Part shown: positions 55,015 to 64,000 of the stretch, piece by piece | Position numbering within the stretch: position 1 is the first letter of the stretch | How the letters are laid out: each line of letters opens with the position of its first letter | Origin: Anaerosacchariphilus polymeriproducens | GTDB taxonomy: Bacteria > Bacillota > Clostridia > Lachnospirales > Lachnospiraceae | Direction of reading: 5' to 3' | Assembly (NCBI RefSeq): GCF_003363435.1 | Contig: NZ_QRCT01000020.1 | Span: 1-64,000, forward strand | DNA length: 64,000 nucleotides | Translations under genes and position numbers: made by a program | The notes under the pieces: generated by a model | The model's database searches: none | The model's input: the letters and a program-made list of their open reading frames with translations, nothing else | Told to the model about the DNA's origin: nothing

Positions 55015-55647
55015 TCAAGTTTTTTCCCACTTTTGTATAAACAACTGATTGAAGGAATTTTCTGGTACTTCTAACATCTTTTCAATTAGTGAAATCAAAG
55101 CTGTCATAAGCATACCTTGTTCTTCTTTATCCAATTTGAAAATCCCCTCATCTGTTAACGTTAATGCAGCAGACAGAAAAATCTGCATATATTGTAATGG
55201 GTATTTACAACTCCAAATTTTTCTTTCTACACCTTCTTCAACCACCTGTACTAAAATGGGTGCCATTGTAGTAACCATTTGATTTAAAATTTTCTGATGT
55301 AATTGGGCATTTTCAGCTTTATGCATTTCATTCAGCACATCGCTATCAATTTGGTCATTAATCTTCATGGCACGAAATATACAAACTAATTTTTCTTCGG
55401 TGCTAATTTTATCGTTCTTAAGAATCTTATTTGCTCTTTCAGCCACCACATCAGTATAGCGTGATACGACCGCTTCCATGACTTCTTTTTTCGATTTGAA
55501 ATAATAATAAAAAGTGCCTTTAGCAATAGCAACCTCTTCAAGTATGTCATTCACAGTACACTTTTCATATCCTTTCACATGAAACAGTCGTTCCGCCGCA
55601 TCCAGAATTTCATTTTTTCTCTCATCATGCTTTTTTATAACTCTCAT
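55015..55647 (-). CDS. TetR-family transcriptional regulator
   Basis: The 210-aa protein has a TetR helix-turn-helix (about 12-56; ILDAAERLFHVKGYEKCTVNDILEEVAIAKGTFYYYFKSKKEV) and a helical effector domain. It is first in the operon with MFS and ABC genes, and its own promoter overlaps a perfect inverted repeat, so it likely represses the operon until a drug binds. Confidence 0.94.
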   Translation of the reverse strand: MRVIKKHDERKNEILDAAERLFHVKGYEKCTVNDILEEVAIAKGTFYYYFKSKKEVMEAVVSRYTDVVAERANKILKNDKISTEEKLVCIFRAMKINDQIDSDVLNEMHKAENAQLHQKILNQMVTTMAPILVQVVEEGVERKIWSCKYPLQYMQIFLSAALTLTDEGIFKLDKEEQGMLMTALISLIEKMLEVPENSFNQLFIQKWEKT

Positions 55648-55666
55648 AGTTTCACCTCACTTATAT

Positions 55667-55716
55667 ACCGACCGTCGGTCTATAATTAATATAGTATAAA
55701 TTTACTGAATTGTCAA
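55667..55716 (-). promoter_or_regulatory. promoter and TetR operator
   Basis: On the minus strand TTGACA (55711-55716), a 17-bp spacer and TATATT (55688-55693). Just downstream is the palindrome ACCGAC-C-GTCGGT (55667-55679), at the transcription start, a usual TetR site. Confidence 0.85.
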
Positions 55717-55770
55717 TCATTTAATAATTTAACTTTATCCAAATTCGGATGAACTTTGAATTTTTAAAAT

Positions 55771-55801
55771 AAAAATGAGCCAGTACTAAATGTACCGACT
55801 C
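55771..55801 (-). terminator. terminator of the phosphoesterase gene
   Basis: GAGTCGGTAC pairs with GTACTGGCTC (two G-U pairs) around a 5-nt loop, followed on the minus strand by ATTTTTATTTT. It lies about 15 bp past the phosphoesterase stop. Confidence 0.8.
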
Positions 55802-55816
55802 GTTGTATGTCTTATA

Positions 55817-56374
55817 CTATGCAAAATCGCCTTTTTTCCAGGACAAATATTCAATTCCATTTTCAAGGTCTTTCCAAACAATGCTGGTCTCACTCATAAT
55901 CATATAACTATGACAGCTATTTTCTTTCGGCAAGGATATAGAGCCCGGATTCATATAAACATAATTTTCATGCTCTACACATTTAGGTATATGTGTATGA
56001 CCATTTAAAAGGATATCTCCTTTCTGTATTGGAGGAAGATTTTTTTGGTTATACTTATGTCCGTGGGAAGCATAAATCATATATGAACCTAACAAAACAA
56101 CAGCGTAATCCGCCATAATCGGAAACTCTAACACCATCTGATCAACCTCTGTATCACAATTACCACGCACAGATAATATTTTATCTTTCATATGGTTCAA
56201 CATCGTTATCACTTCCTTAGGTGCATATCCTTTTGGGAGTTCATTACGTGGTCCATGATACAAAATATCACCTAACAAAATCAGTCTGTCTGCTTTTTCT
56301 CTCCAAAAGGATTCTATCATAAGCCGTCCATAATAAAATGAACCATGTATATCTGATGCTATCATTAATTTCAT
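55817..56374 (-). CDS. YfcE-like metallophosphoesterase
   Basis: The 185-aa protein has the full two-metal set: DIHGS (8-12), GDILYHGPRNELP (about 36-48), GNCD (about 72-75) and GHTHIP (about 124-129). These are YfcE/MJ0936-type phosphodiesterases; the cell substrate is unknown (bis-pNPP in vitro for YfcE). It is 19 bp past the acyltransferase gene. Confidence 0.94.
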   Translation of the reverse strand: MKLMIASDIHGSFYYGRLMIESFWREKADRLILLGDILYHGPRNELPKGYAPKEVITMLNHMKDKILSVRGNCDTEVDQMVLEFPIMADYAVVLLGSYMIYASHGHKYNQKNLPPIQKGDILLNGHTHIPKCVEHENYVYMNPGSISLPKENSCHSYMIMSETSIVWKDLENGIEYLSWKKGDFA

Positions 56375-56393
56375 AAGTTCTACTCAATCCCTT

Positions 56394-57449
56394 CTATCTT
56401 TTTATTCCGAATAAAAACCGGGTAACTGCAATTCTTTTACATAATTCATACATTATAATAGTTAATAAAAATGAACTTATAACAATACTAATATACTGTA
56501 TACTCAACAATTGAACCCGCTGCACTATCACATAACCTACTATTACTATAATAGATTGATGAAAGATATAGATAGGAAACGATGCCGGTGCAAAATATTT
56601 TGTAAAGCAATTATTAAAGTTTAAAAAACGTTTTCCCAATCCAATCATTGCTAAAATTCCAATCCAGCTAAAAACATTCTGTACTATATCGGAAAAAATC
56701 CCCTTCATGCCACTCTGATACAAGCTACAATATATAACAATCATTATTATCCAAACTATCCCAAGCGGCATACAATATTTTTCAAGTCGGACTTGTACCT
56801 CTTCCATACTTAAAATAAAATACCCTAATAAAAAGTAAGCTGCAAATCCTCCAACACTCTTACCCCCTATGTTAAGTATCGGGGTAGCAATTAGTGGAAT
56901 AACGAACAGTAACAACAGTTTCAACATCGTCATTTTTGTTCCGATTATTTTTTTCTCCCTGTTATAATTCCACACCATAAATGGTATTGAAATCAAAGAT
57001 ATGAGAAATAAATATAAAATAAACCAAGTATGACCTGGTGTAAAATGACCATCGTAACCTGTCCAATCAGTCAATGTAAAAAATATAGATAAATGCTCAA
57101 AATAATTTCCATGATAATTATTAAAAAATTGGTCAGCTATATATGGCTGAACCGGTATAAGCAATGCAAGAGCAGACAAAAACGGAAGAAAGAGTTTTAG
57201 GAATCTTTCTTTTATATATTGCCTCACTGTTCTTTTCTTTAATGCATATACGGACGACATTCCAGCCAATACAAATAAACCTGACATCCACCATGGATAA
57301 ATACCAACAATAAACAAAGTTGCAGCACTATTCTCTTGACTATGTATGTACCAATTCTCTCCAAAGCTGTTAAATATCATTGCTGCATGAAACGGAATCA
57401 GTAATAATATACACAATATTCGAATATTATCAATATAATATTTTCTCAT
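56394..57449 (-). CDS. acyltransferase-3 family membrane protein
   Basis: The 351-aa protein has about ten helices and the acyltransferase-3 start (YYIDNIRILCILLLIPFHA, with the conserved Arg and His near 10 and 20) and the HTWFILYLFLISL segment (about 139-151). The family O-acetylates surface sugars or other envelope targets. The start has GAAGGGAG before it. It follows a TetR gene by 13 bp and is likely co-transcribed and controlled by it. Confidence 0.9.
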   Translation of the reverse strand: MRKYYIDNIRILCILLLIPFHAAMIFNSFGENWYIHSQENSAATLFIVGIYPWWMSGLFVLAGMSSVYALKKRTVRQYIKERFLKLFLPFLSALALLIPVQPYIADQFFNNYHGNYFEHLSIFFTLTDWTGYDGHFTPGHTWFILYLFLISLISIPFMVWNYNREKKIIGTKMTMLKLLLLFVIPLIATPILNIGGKSVGGFAAYFLLGYFILSMEEVQVRLEKYCMPLGIVWIIMIVIYCSLYQSGMKGIFSDIVQNVFSWIGILAMIGLGKRFLNFNNCFTKYFAPASFPIYIFHQSIIVIVGYVIVQRVQLLSIQYISIVISSFLLTIIMYELCKRIAVTRFLFGIKR

Positions 57450-57462
57450 ACTCTTTCTCCCT

Positions 57463-58020
57463 TCATAAGTTATCAACTAACTCACAAACATATGCATCCA
57501 TAAACATTTTCTTATCATCTATCAAATTTTCTGCAATTTCATTCCACAATGCCGGATGTGTCAATGCAGATAATAATGATACCACTTTAATTTTCAGTGA
57601 TTCCTCTTTACAATTTGGATTACATTGCTTAACTAAATGAGAAAAAGCTTTAAATTGTAAATTGATTCTTTCTTTTGTTTTTTCATCAATTTTGTAATTT
57701 TGATACATAACCTGCTCTGAACGAAGAATCCCTGTTGAGCTCATTTCTTTTTCCATATAACGAAGACAAAAATTTTTAGCATCTAGATTTGATATTGATT
57801 CCTGCTCAAGTATTTCCATACATAACAATTTAAGATCTTCCCAGTACTGTTCCATCATAGAAGAGAACAATTCTGATTTCCCGCCAAAATAGTAACTGAT
57901 AGCTGCTATATTTACACCAGCTTCTTTAGCGATTTCTCTCACAGAAATCGAATTCATGTCTTTTTTCTCCAATAATAAAAAAGCTGCTTTTAAAATTACT
58001 TGTTTTGTCTGTTCTTCCAT
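57463..58020 (-). CDS. TetR-family transcriptional regulator
   Basis: The 185-aa protein has a TetR helix-turn-helix (about 6-50; ILKAAFLLLEKKDMNSISVREIAKEAGVNIAAISYYFGGKSELF). It is first in a unit with the acyltransferase and phosphoesterase, and two tandem palindromes lie just upstream. Confidence 0.92.
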   Translation of the reverse strand: MEEQTKQVILKAAFLLLEKKDMNSISVREIAKEAGVNIAAISYYFGGKSELFSSMMEQYWEDLKLLCMEILEQESISNLDAKNFCLRYMEKEMSSTGILRSEQVMYQNYKIDEKTKERINLQFKAFSHLVKQCNPNCKEESLKIKVVSLLSALTHPALWNEIAENLIDDKKMFMDAYVCELVDNL

Positions 58021-58042
58021 ATCTACCTATTCTTCCCTTCTA

Positions 58043-58070
58043 TAAAACGCTTGTTTTAAACACTTGTTTA
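58043..58070. promoter_or_regulatory. tandem palindromes, probable TetR operator
   Basis: On the minus strand AAACA-AG-TGTTT and AAAAC-AAGC-GTTTT are adjacent, about 25-50 bp before the TetR start codon, and share the core ACAAGYG. They look like two turns of one operator. Confidence 0.6.
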
Positions 58071-58127
58071 TTCTACTCTTAAATCATTATTATGTCAAGT
58101 CTGTTAACTAAGATGCCTATTAATATT

Positions 58128-58173
58128 TGAAGGTTTTAAAGAGGATCTGACCAAAGCCTCTTTAAAACCTTCA
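58128..58173 (-). terminator. terminator of the bce-like operon
   Basis: A perfect 17-bp stem (TGAAGGTTTTAAAGAGG and its complement) with a 12-nt loop, nine bases past the histidine kinase stop. The U-run is weak, but the stem is unusually long. Confidence 0.75.
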
Positions 58174-58181
58174 TTTATAAT

Positions 58182-59210
58182 TTATTCAATAATTGGAAAC
58201 AGAAAATGGATTTCGAAACCCTCGTTATATTCTTCTACAATTTCTATTCTTACGTTCAAAGCAAGCGCTACTTGCTTTGCCAGATAAAGTCCCATTCCTG
58301 TCGCTCTTTTTCTTTGTTCCCCTATATCCCCAGTAAATCCTTTGTCAAACAGAAATGGTATATCATAAGGTTTAACACCTATCCCATTATCCCGTATTCC
58401 AAGTACAAGATATCCTTTTTCTTTGTCAGCAATTGTAAATAAGTGTAAAAAAGGATTTTTATCTTCTGGTTTAACATATTTTATCGAATTACTGATTACC
58501 TGACTAAGTATGAAAATCAACCCTTTTTCGTCAGCTAGCACCTGGATGTCCTGAACCTCATTAATAATACTAAACTTTTGTTCCTGCAACAAGATTTCAT
58601 ACTCTTTCAAGATATCATAACAGCATTTCTGTAAGGATATTTTTTCAAATAGATAATCCGTATGTACGGATTTGAGTCTTGCATAATATAGAATCCTATC
58701 TATATTTTCCTGCATCTGGTTCCTGATATATTCCAGGCGACGGTAAATTATTGGTGAAATCTCTTCTTTTCGATTATCTAATACAAAAGTCATCAAAGCC
58801 AAAGGGTTCTTGATTTCGTGTGCCCAGCTTTCTATATATTCTTCATACTCTTGAATATTAAAATTAGACTCCTTTATTTTTTCATCCTTTTCACGCAGCT
58901 TCCTTCCAATAAGATAAATCTGATTTTTTTCGGTTCCCTTTCCTAAATTGACTGCTTTTTTCTCTCGATGTAAATCCGGATTTTCCAGGAACTCAAGTAT
59001 TGCTTTTTCTTTCTTGCTCTCCGTTTTGTAGACAACAAATATTGAGATACAATACAATCCAAAAGATCCAAGAAGCATAACACAAAACAGTTTAACGAAA
59101 CCTTCTTCATCAATAAGCCACAAAAAAGTCCCAAACATAACATTCAAAACAAGCAACATAAGGAACCAAAATATATTTTTCCTGCAAACATCCACTATTT
59201 TTTTAATCAT
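58182..59210 (-). CDS. BceS-like sensor histidine kinase
   Basis: The 342-aa kinase has two helices (12-33 and 41-62) with almost no external loop, then an H-box with phospho-acceptor His131 (ESWAHEIKNPLALM) and ATPase motifs (NSIKYV, DNGIGV, GMGLYLA). Short intramembrane-sensing kinases of this type take their signal from a BceAB transporter. The start overlaps the response regulator stop by eight bases. Confidence 0.93.
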   Translation of the reverse strand: MIKKIVDVCRKNIFWFLMLLVLNVMFGTFLWLIDEEGFVKLFCVMLLGSFGLYCISIFVVYKTESKKEKAILEFLENPDLHREKKAVNLGKGTEKNQIYLIGRKLREKDEKIKESNFNIQEYEEYIESWAHEIKNPLALMTFVLDNRKEEISPIIYRRLEYIRNQMQENIDRILYYARLKSVHTDYLFEKISLQKCCYDILKEYEILLQEQKFSIINEVQDIQVLADEKGLIFILSQVISNSIKYVKPEDKNPFLHLFTIADKEKGYLVLGIRDNGIGVKPYDIPFLFDKGFTGDIGEQRKRATGMGLYLAKQVALALNVRIEIVEEYNEGFEIHFLFPIIE

Positions 59211-59889
59211 TTTTCATACCTTCACTTGATACCAGACAATACCCCTTACCCCTGATTGTTATAATTCTTTCGTTTAGAAAAATACTTCCGAGCGTTTTCT
59301 TCAATCTTGTCATATTGACCTGAAGCGCATTTTCATCGATGTATTCTGTCGTTCCCCATAACTTTTTAAAGAACATTTCCTTTGTAACGATATCATCTGA
59401 ATGAGACAAAAGAAGTTCCATTATTTTACCTTGATTCTCTGGGAGTACGATAGAGCGTTCTCCCACATACAGGGTATATGTTTTACGATCCAACCTGATT
59501 CCCTGTACTTCAACAAAATGATTTCGTCCTTCATATCTGCGAAGTAAATTTGATACACGAGCCAATAATCTGTCTTTATGGCAGGGCTTTGTCAAATATT
59601 CATCTGCTCCTAAATTCAATGCATGTAGTTCATCCCGCATCTGATCCCGGCTTGTCAGAACAAGTAGTGGAACAGAACTTTTCTGCTTGACCGTTCTGCA
59701 AATTTCAAATCCAGTAGCTCCAGGCAGATTGATATCTAGGATTACTAAATCGGGGGATTCTTTTAAAATATCTTTTGATGTATGCTGAAAACAGGTAATA
59801 CAGGAAATTGCATACTTTTCTTTCATAAAAATAGAAGCCAACTCTTCCCGCATAAACAAATCATCTTCTACAATCACTATTTTTTTCAA
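59203..59889 (-). CDS. BceR-like OmpR-family response regulator
   Basis: The 228-aa regulator has a receiver domain with phospho-acceptor Asp52 (LVILDINLPG), conserved Thr/Ser and Lys (LVLTS, LTKPC) and a winged-helix OmpR DNA-binding domain (about 130-225). The start is TTG with AAAGGAGG six bases before; in-frame ATGs further up have no site. It follows the permease by 49 bp. Confidence 0.93.
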   Translation of the reverse strand: MKKIVIVEDDLFMREELASIFMKEKYAISCITCFQHTSKDILKESPDLVILDINLPGATGFEICRTVKQKSSVPLLVLTSRDQMRDELHALNLGADEYLTKPCHKDRLLARVSNLLRRYEGRNHFVEVQGIRLDRKTYTLYVGERSIVLPENQGKIMELLLSHSDDIVTKEMFFKKLWGTTEYIDENALQVNMTRLKKTLGSIFLNERIITIRGKGYCLVSSEGMKND

Positions 59890-59938
59890 AATAATCCCTC
59901 CTTTACTCATAGGGGCGGTCGCCTTTTGTATCATTCTT

Positions 59939-61984
59939 TTAGTTGTCTTCTTGCCTGCTCTCTATTAGTTCAAGCAGATACTTGTCACTTAATTTCATAA
60001 CAACAGTCATATAAATTAATTCTATCACACAAATAGATACAATTATAGCTGCTGCTACAAATAATAATTTTTCATCTTTCACACTTCGAACTAATATACC
60101 AGTAAACAATGATTTTACCCCAAACAGACTTCCTATTGCTGCCACTGTTACTGGAAGACCAAAATACCATTTAATCTGCCGTCTCGCCGAATGACACAAA
60201 ACTTCGTAATGACAGCCAAGATTAATCAATGTACGATAACGTTTTCCTGTTTTATGTTGCTGCATCAAAAACTGAACTCCAATCACTGTATTTGCAATAA
60301 TCAGGAAAATAACTGCAAGATAAATTGTTGTATAACTAGATGCGACCAAATAAAATAACTTTCTGCCCATATTCTGCAAATAGCTTTCATATTTAAGCGA
60401 GGTCTGATCTATCTTGTCATTGACCTGAGAAATCGCCTGCAATAATCCTTTGCTTTTGACAATCTCTTTCTTCAATGCAGCATTCCAATAAGAACTGTAA
60501 TTCACATTTGTAAGCCGCTCAAATAAATCATCGGATACAACCAATCCGTAACCAATACTAATAGCACGGTCTACGACAATATCATCTTGACAAAATTTTT
60601 CTATTAACTGATACTGTTTGCCCTTTATTTCTACATACGGCTTTTCAAGCAATGAATCTTTTACTACTTCCTCCATTTTTTCATCAGAAAATTCAGGATC
60701 TCTATATAAAGCTACCTGGTACTCATTCATTTTAATGGGTTCTTTTCCTGCAAGCTCAAGTATATGGTTATATCCAGATAGAGAAATTAAATGCATAGAT
60801 GTAAAATATTGCAGATAATTAAATATAATATCTTCATCATTCGAATCATTCTGCCTTTTCAAAGCACTAATCAATGACTCTGCCGAAAAGCCGTCTTCAT
60901 CATCTTGTTCTACAGAAAAATAACCTGTTCTGACTTCAAACAATTCTTGTGTATAATCTGAAAAATTTATCTTTTCTAATTCCGTTTTTATTTGCTTCTC
61001 GTCTCCCTGGAATGTATAATCCAAAACATGCTGTTCCTTTCTGTCGGAACCGAAACCAACGGAAATGCCATACCCAAAAAAGCAAAGTGCCATCAAAACT
61101 AACAAGGAGGAAATTGCTAAAGAATTAGGACGCAGAAATACTGTCTCCTGCAACTGGCGAAACGTAAATATTCCCAACCCTTTATTCGTTCCCCTTTTCT
61201 TCAAAAACATCTCAAACAAAATTCCAATACCATAAAACAAGAGGAAAGTACCGGAAATACCAATAATTATAGTGATTATCATCCCGCTAATCGAATTCCA
61301 AGATATTCCTGAAATAGCCATTCCATATGCTGCTGCCAATAACAAAATACCAGATGTAAATTGAATCAAAACTAAGCTCCGATTATGAATCCTTTGTTTC
61401 TCTTCTTGTGAATCATACAGTAACTGCCCAATTTCTTTTTTTACAATATTACCACTTAAGATTGCCAATGCCAATAACCGAATTGCAAAATAACCAACAG
61501 CAGTCCAAAATATTGCATATATTGAAAATGTAAAACGGTGACCTATAATACCAAGTCCAACAACTCTAGCTGTAATCAGGCTGATCATCTCAGATATGAA
61601 TACTGCTACTGGTATTCCGACTGCCAGAGATAAAACACTGCTCCATATTTCTTCAGCCAACAACATTAATAACAGCCTTGTTCGCCGCATACCCATCATC
61701 ATATAAATGCCCAATTGGTGATTCCTTCTATCAAGTTGATATTTTCCGGAAAAGTATACCAAGAAAAATAAAATAAATAGGGAAACTCCATATAATACCG
61801 GTATCATCATGAACAGATGATTCACGGCATCACTTTCCATTTTCCTTAAAAAAATGATTACGTCCTGATTTTTAAGCGATAAAATAATATAAAATGCCAC
61901 AATTGAAACAATAAGGGATAGAAAGAAAAGTCCGTTCTCTTTCCGGCTGCGCTTACTGTTTTTTCGAACCAGTTTAAAGAACAT
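59939..61984 (-). CDS. BceB-like ABC transporter permease
   Basis: A 681-aa membrane protein with ten helices and a large external domain (about 310-540) between helices 7 and 8, the hallmark of BceB-type peptide-antibiotic detoxification modules. The start is the ATG after GGAGGAGG; it overlaps the ATPase stop by 11 bp. It is followed by the two-component genes. Confidence 0.93.
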   Translation of the reverse strand: MFFKLVRKNSKRSRKENGLFFLSLIVSIVAFYIILSLKNQDVIIFLRKMESDAVNHLFMMIPVLYGVSLFILFFLVYFSGKYQLDRRNHQLGIYMMMGMRRTRLLLMLLAEEIWSSVLSLAVGIPVAVFISEMISLITARVVGLGIIGHRFTFSIYAIFWTAVGYFAIRLLALAILSGNIVKKEIGQLLYDSQEEKQRIHNRSLVLIQFTSGILLLAAAYGMAISGISWNSISGMIITIIIGISGTFLLFYGIGILFEMFLKKRGTNKGLGIFTFRQLQETVFLRPNSLAISSLLVLMALCFFGYGISVGFGSDRKEQHVLDYTFQGDEKQIKTELEKINFSDYTQELFEVRTGYFSVEQDDEDGFSAESLISALKRQNDSNDEDIIFNYLQYFTSMHLISLSGYNHILELAGKEPIKMNEYQVALYRDPEFSDEKMEEVVKDSLLEKPYVEIKGKQYQLIEKFCQDDIVVDRAISIGYGLVVSDDLFERLTNVNYSSYWNAALKKEIVKSKGLLQAISQVNDKIDQTSLKYESYLQNMGRKLFYLVASSYTTIYLAVIFLIIANTVIGVQFLMQQHKTGKRYRTLINLGCHYEVLCHSARRQIKWYFGLPVTVAAIGSLFGVKSLFTGILVRSVKDEKLLFVAAAIIVSICVIELIYMTVVMKLSDKYLLELIESRQEDN

Positions 61985-62750
61985 TTGCACTTCCTCCTCC
62001 CAATTGTGCCATGACCGAAATGATTCGTTCATAGAACTCTTGCTGGGTTTCTTCAGGAATTTTTTTTCTCAATTCATGGAAAATCATTCCGTCCTGAATA
62101 AATAAAATCCTCGAACAATAGCTTGCTGCATTTGAATCATGAGTTACCATCAAAATTGTTACTTTTTGCTTTTGATTTAAATCAGAGAGTTTATTCATTA
62201 GAATTTTCGCATTTTTAGAATCCAAAGCTCCAGTCGGCTCATCAGCCAGCACAATGTCCGGATTCAAAATCATAGCCCTGGCTGCTGCCACCCGTTGTTT
62301 CTGACCGCCTGACATCTGGGACGGGAATTTTGACAAGACATCTTCTATCTCCAAAAATTGAGCAAGGCGTTCAATTTGATCTACGCCATCCTGTTCTTTC
62401 ACATTGTGTATTGCCAGAGGTAGCATGATATTTTCCCTGCCTGTTAAATTATCGAGTAATTCATAATTCTGGAAAAGATAACCTATTCTGCTTCCTCTGT
62501 AATCCGCCAGTTGCTCCCCTTTAAAATCTCCGATATTTTTACCCTTCAAAAGTATCTTCCCTTCTGTCGGACAAATTGTTGTAGCAATACAATTTAAAAG
62601 TGTTGTTTTACCCGATCCACTGCTCCCCATAATCCCAATGAACTCTCCTTCCATTACCTGAAAAGTAAGTCCATCTATCGCTTTTGTAACTGTATCCTGT
62701 TTTCCATAGTACTTCCTTAAAGACTGTACTTCTAATATTTTCTGATTCAT
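61974..62750 (-). CDS. BceA-like ABC transporter ATP-binding protein
   Basis: The 258-aa ATPase has Walker A GSSGSGKT (42-49), Q-loop FQNYELL (93-99), signature MSGGQ (146-150) and Walker B IVLADEPTGALDS. Its best match is BceA/YtsC-type ATPases. It is first in the bceAB-RS-like operon. A TATAAT lies about 50 bp upstream with no good -35, as expected for a promoter activated by the response regulator. Confidence 0.94.
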   Translation of the reverse strand: MNQKILEVQSLRKYYGKQDTVTKAIDGLTFQVMEGEFIGIMGSSGSGKTTLLNCIATTICPTEGKILLKGKNIGDFKGEQLADYRGSRIGYLFQNYELLDNLTGRENIMLPLAIHNVKEQDGVDQIERLAQFLEIEDVLSKFPSQMSGGQKQRVAAARAMILNPDIVLADEPTGALDSKNAKILMNKLSDLNQKQKVTILMVTHDSNAASYCSRILFIQDGMIFHELRKKIPEETQQEFYERIISVMAQLGGGSANVL

Positions 62751-62846
62751 TCAACTTTTCCTCACTTTCATTCTCAAATTCATTAACTCCTATTATACAG
62801 AATGAATGTGATATATAACACTTACAGTTATTGAAAGATTTAACTT

Positions 62847-64000
62847 CTAAATATCTATTTTATGCATAAAAAAATCCAAAGCATTGAATCTTCTAATCCC
62901 TTCATAATCAGCTACAGGGTCTCTATCTAGTGTCATAATACACTTTGGATAATGATCCTGTATTTTTTGTAACGGTTTAAGCTCTCTTTTCAATGTATTT
63001 TCGTCACGAACACTTGCAGCAACCTGGATATATTTTGTCCCCTGCTCATTTTTAACTACAAAGTCTACCTCTACATCTTCCACCTTACCAACGTATACTT
63101 CATACCCCCTCCGGATCAGCTCAAGATAAACAACATTTTCCAAGATATGTCCTACATCTTGCCCACGATTACCAAGTAGGGCATTCCTTAGACCAATGTC
63201 AACAATATAATACTTTTCCAAAGTCTTCAAATACTGTTTCCCCTTAATATCAAATCGTTTCGCTTGGTACACAATATAAGAGTTCATAAATGCTGATAAA
63301 TAGGATTCAACCGTTCTAACATTTATACCTCTTCCATTTGAAGTCATCGTATCACTTATTTTTTTTGTTGATAACTGATTACCTATATTATCCATTAAAA
63401 AGCGAATAACACTTTCTAACATCATAATATCTGTTATCTTCTTTCTCCCAATAACATCTTTCAAAATTACAGTGTCGTAAATACTTGATAGATATTCCTT
63501 TATCTGTCTATTTTCTTTTTCCAAGTATAGCGCATAAGGGAATGAACTAGTTTCTATATACTCCTGATAATTTTCGTCCATGCTTTTTCCTTCCCCTCTT
63601 ACTGAAACATACTCTGCGAAAGAGAGCGGAAGCATTTCTATTTTAATATACCGGCCTGATAGAAGAGTAGCCAATTCTCCCGATAGCATATATGCATTTG
63701 AACCTGTTAAATAAATATCTATATTATCCTTAATAAATAAACTGTCTACTACTTTTTGAAATTCTTTCACATTCTGGATTTCATCTAGTATCACATATAC
63801 CATTCTATTTGGCAGCAATTTACTTTTAATATACTTATATAATTCTTTTGGATCTTTCAATTCCTCAAACTCATAATCTTCAAAGTTTATAGCTACTATT
63901 TGTATTTTTTCTACTCCATTATCTAGTAAATATTCCTGAAACATTCTCAGTAACGTAGATTTTCCACAACGCCTAATACCAGTTACTACTTTTATGATTT
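62847..64000 (-). CDS. AAA ATPase with DUF4143 domain, 5' end truncated by window
   Basis: A partial gene whose start lies beyond the right edge; the frame is open to 64000. Encoded parts: Walker A GIRRCGKSTLL (at the edge, about 63945-63980), Walker B VYVILDEIQN, sensor LTGSNAYML, and a C-terminal DUF4143 domain (PLSFAEYVSVRG, VDFVVKNEQGTKYIQVA). At least 383 aa are present. These ATPases often sit near mobile or defence-type regions; the function is unknown. Confidence 0.92.
   Translation of the reverse strand, partial: IIKVVTGIRRCGKSTLLRMFQEYLLDNGVEKIQIVAINFEDYEFEELKDPKELYKYIKSKLLPNRMVYVILDEIQNVKEFQKVVDSLFIKDNIDIYLTGSNAYMLSGELATLLSGRYIKIEMLPLSFAEYVSVRGEGKSMDENYQEYIETSSFPYALYLEKENRQIKEYLSSIYDTVILKDVIGRKKITDIMMLESVIRFLMDNIGNQLSTKKISDTMTSNGRGINVRTVESYLSAFMNSYIVYQAKRFDIKGKQYLKTLEKYYIVDIGLRNALLGNRGQDVGHILENVVYLELIRRGYEVYVGKVEDVEVDFVVKNEQGTKYIQVAASVRDENTLKRELKPLQKIQDHYPKCIMTLDRDPVADYEGIRRFNALDFFMHKIDI

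Overview
The window looks like a low-GC Firmicute chromosome, most likely from the Lachnospiraceae (Clostridia). The evidence is the 5' end of a 16S rRNA gene at the left edge, AT-rich intergenic DNA with strong TTGACA/TATAAT-type promoters, AGGAGG ribosome binding sites, and a fermentative, spore-former-like gene set (Rex-type adhE, bioW-type biotin synthesis, Bce-type transporters). The genus cannot be fixed from these bases. Almost every gene lies on the minus strand; only three convincing genes are on the plus strand. I see no CRISPR array, phage or insertion sequence. || 1-860: start of an rRNA operon with two tandem promoters, preceded by two tRNA-Ser genes with their own promoter. 861-6218: housekeeping genes ispD, tsaD, rnz, rimI, tsaB and tsaE (isoprenoid precursor, tRNA t6A modification, tRNA 3' processing). 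6342-9884: a MacAB-like export system (permease, adaptor, ATPase) with a promoter and a possible operator. 10179-12925: tex and a RibU-like riboflavin transporter subunit. 13110-14104: two small membrane proteins that converge on a shared terminator. 14105-15191: about 1 kb without a recognisable gene but rich in promoters, Shine-Dalgarno sequences and terminators. 15192-16139: a secreted alpha/beta hydrolase strikingly similar to PETase/cutinase polyester hydrolases, which I rate the most interesting gene here. || 16180-20316: an aspartate-family operon (ACT regulator, hom, apgM-type homoserine kinase candidate, lysC). 20511-24985: prfB with its programmed +1 frameshift, secA and hpf. 25231-25962: a FabG-like reductase on the plus strand. 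25974-30994: an ECF sigma factor and its likely anti-sigma factor, flanked by a membrane-anchored transglutaminase-like protein and a lipoprotein. 31121-33991: a MerR regulator with membrane segments, and a pair of PH-domain membrane proteins. 34143-36333: purine permease and an iron-sulfur flavoprotein-like reductase. 36471-41642: a biotin operon (a bioW-bioF fusion, bioD, bioA, then an iron-type alcohol dehydrogenase) controlled by a clear BirA operator. 41805-45191: phosphotransferase and adhE, with a Rex operator upstream. || 45544-64000 is accessory: LysR regulator, MATE pump, DUF1848 protein, racemase and M23 peptidase; a TetR-controlled operon joining an MFS pump to an ABC transporter; phosphoesterase; TetR and acyltransferase; a complete Bce-type antibiotic-sensing module (ABC transporter, response regulator, histidine kinase); and a partial DUF4143 ATPase running off the right edge.
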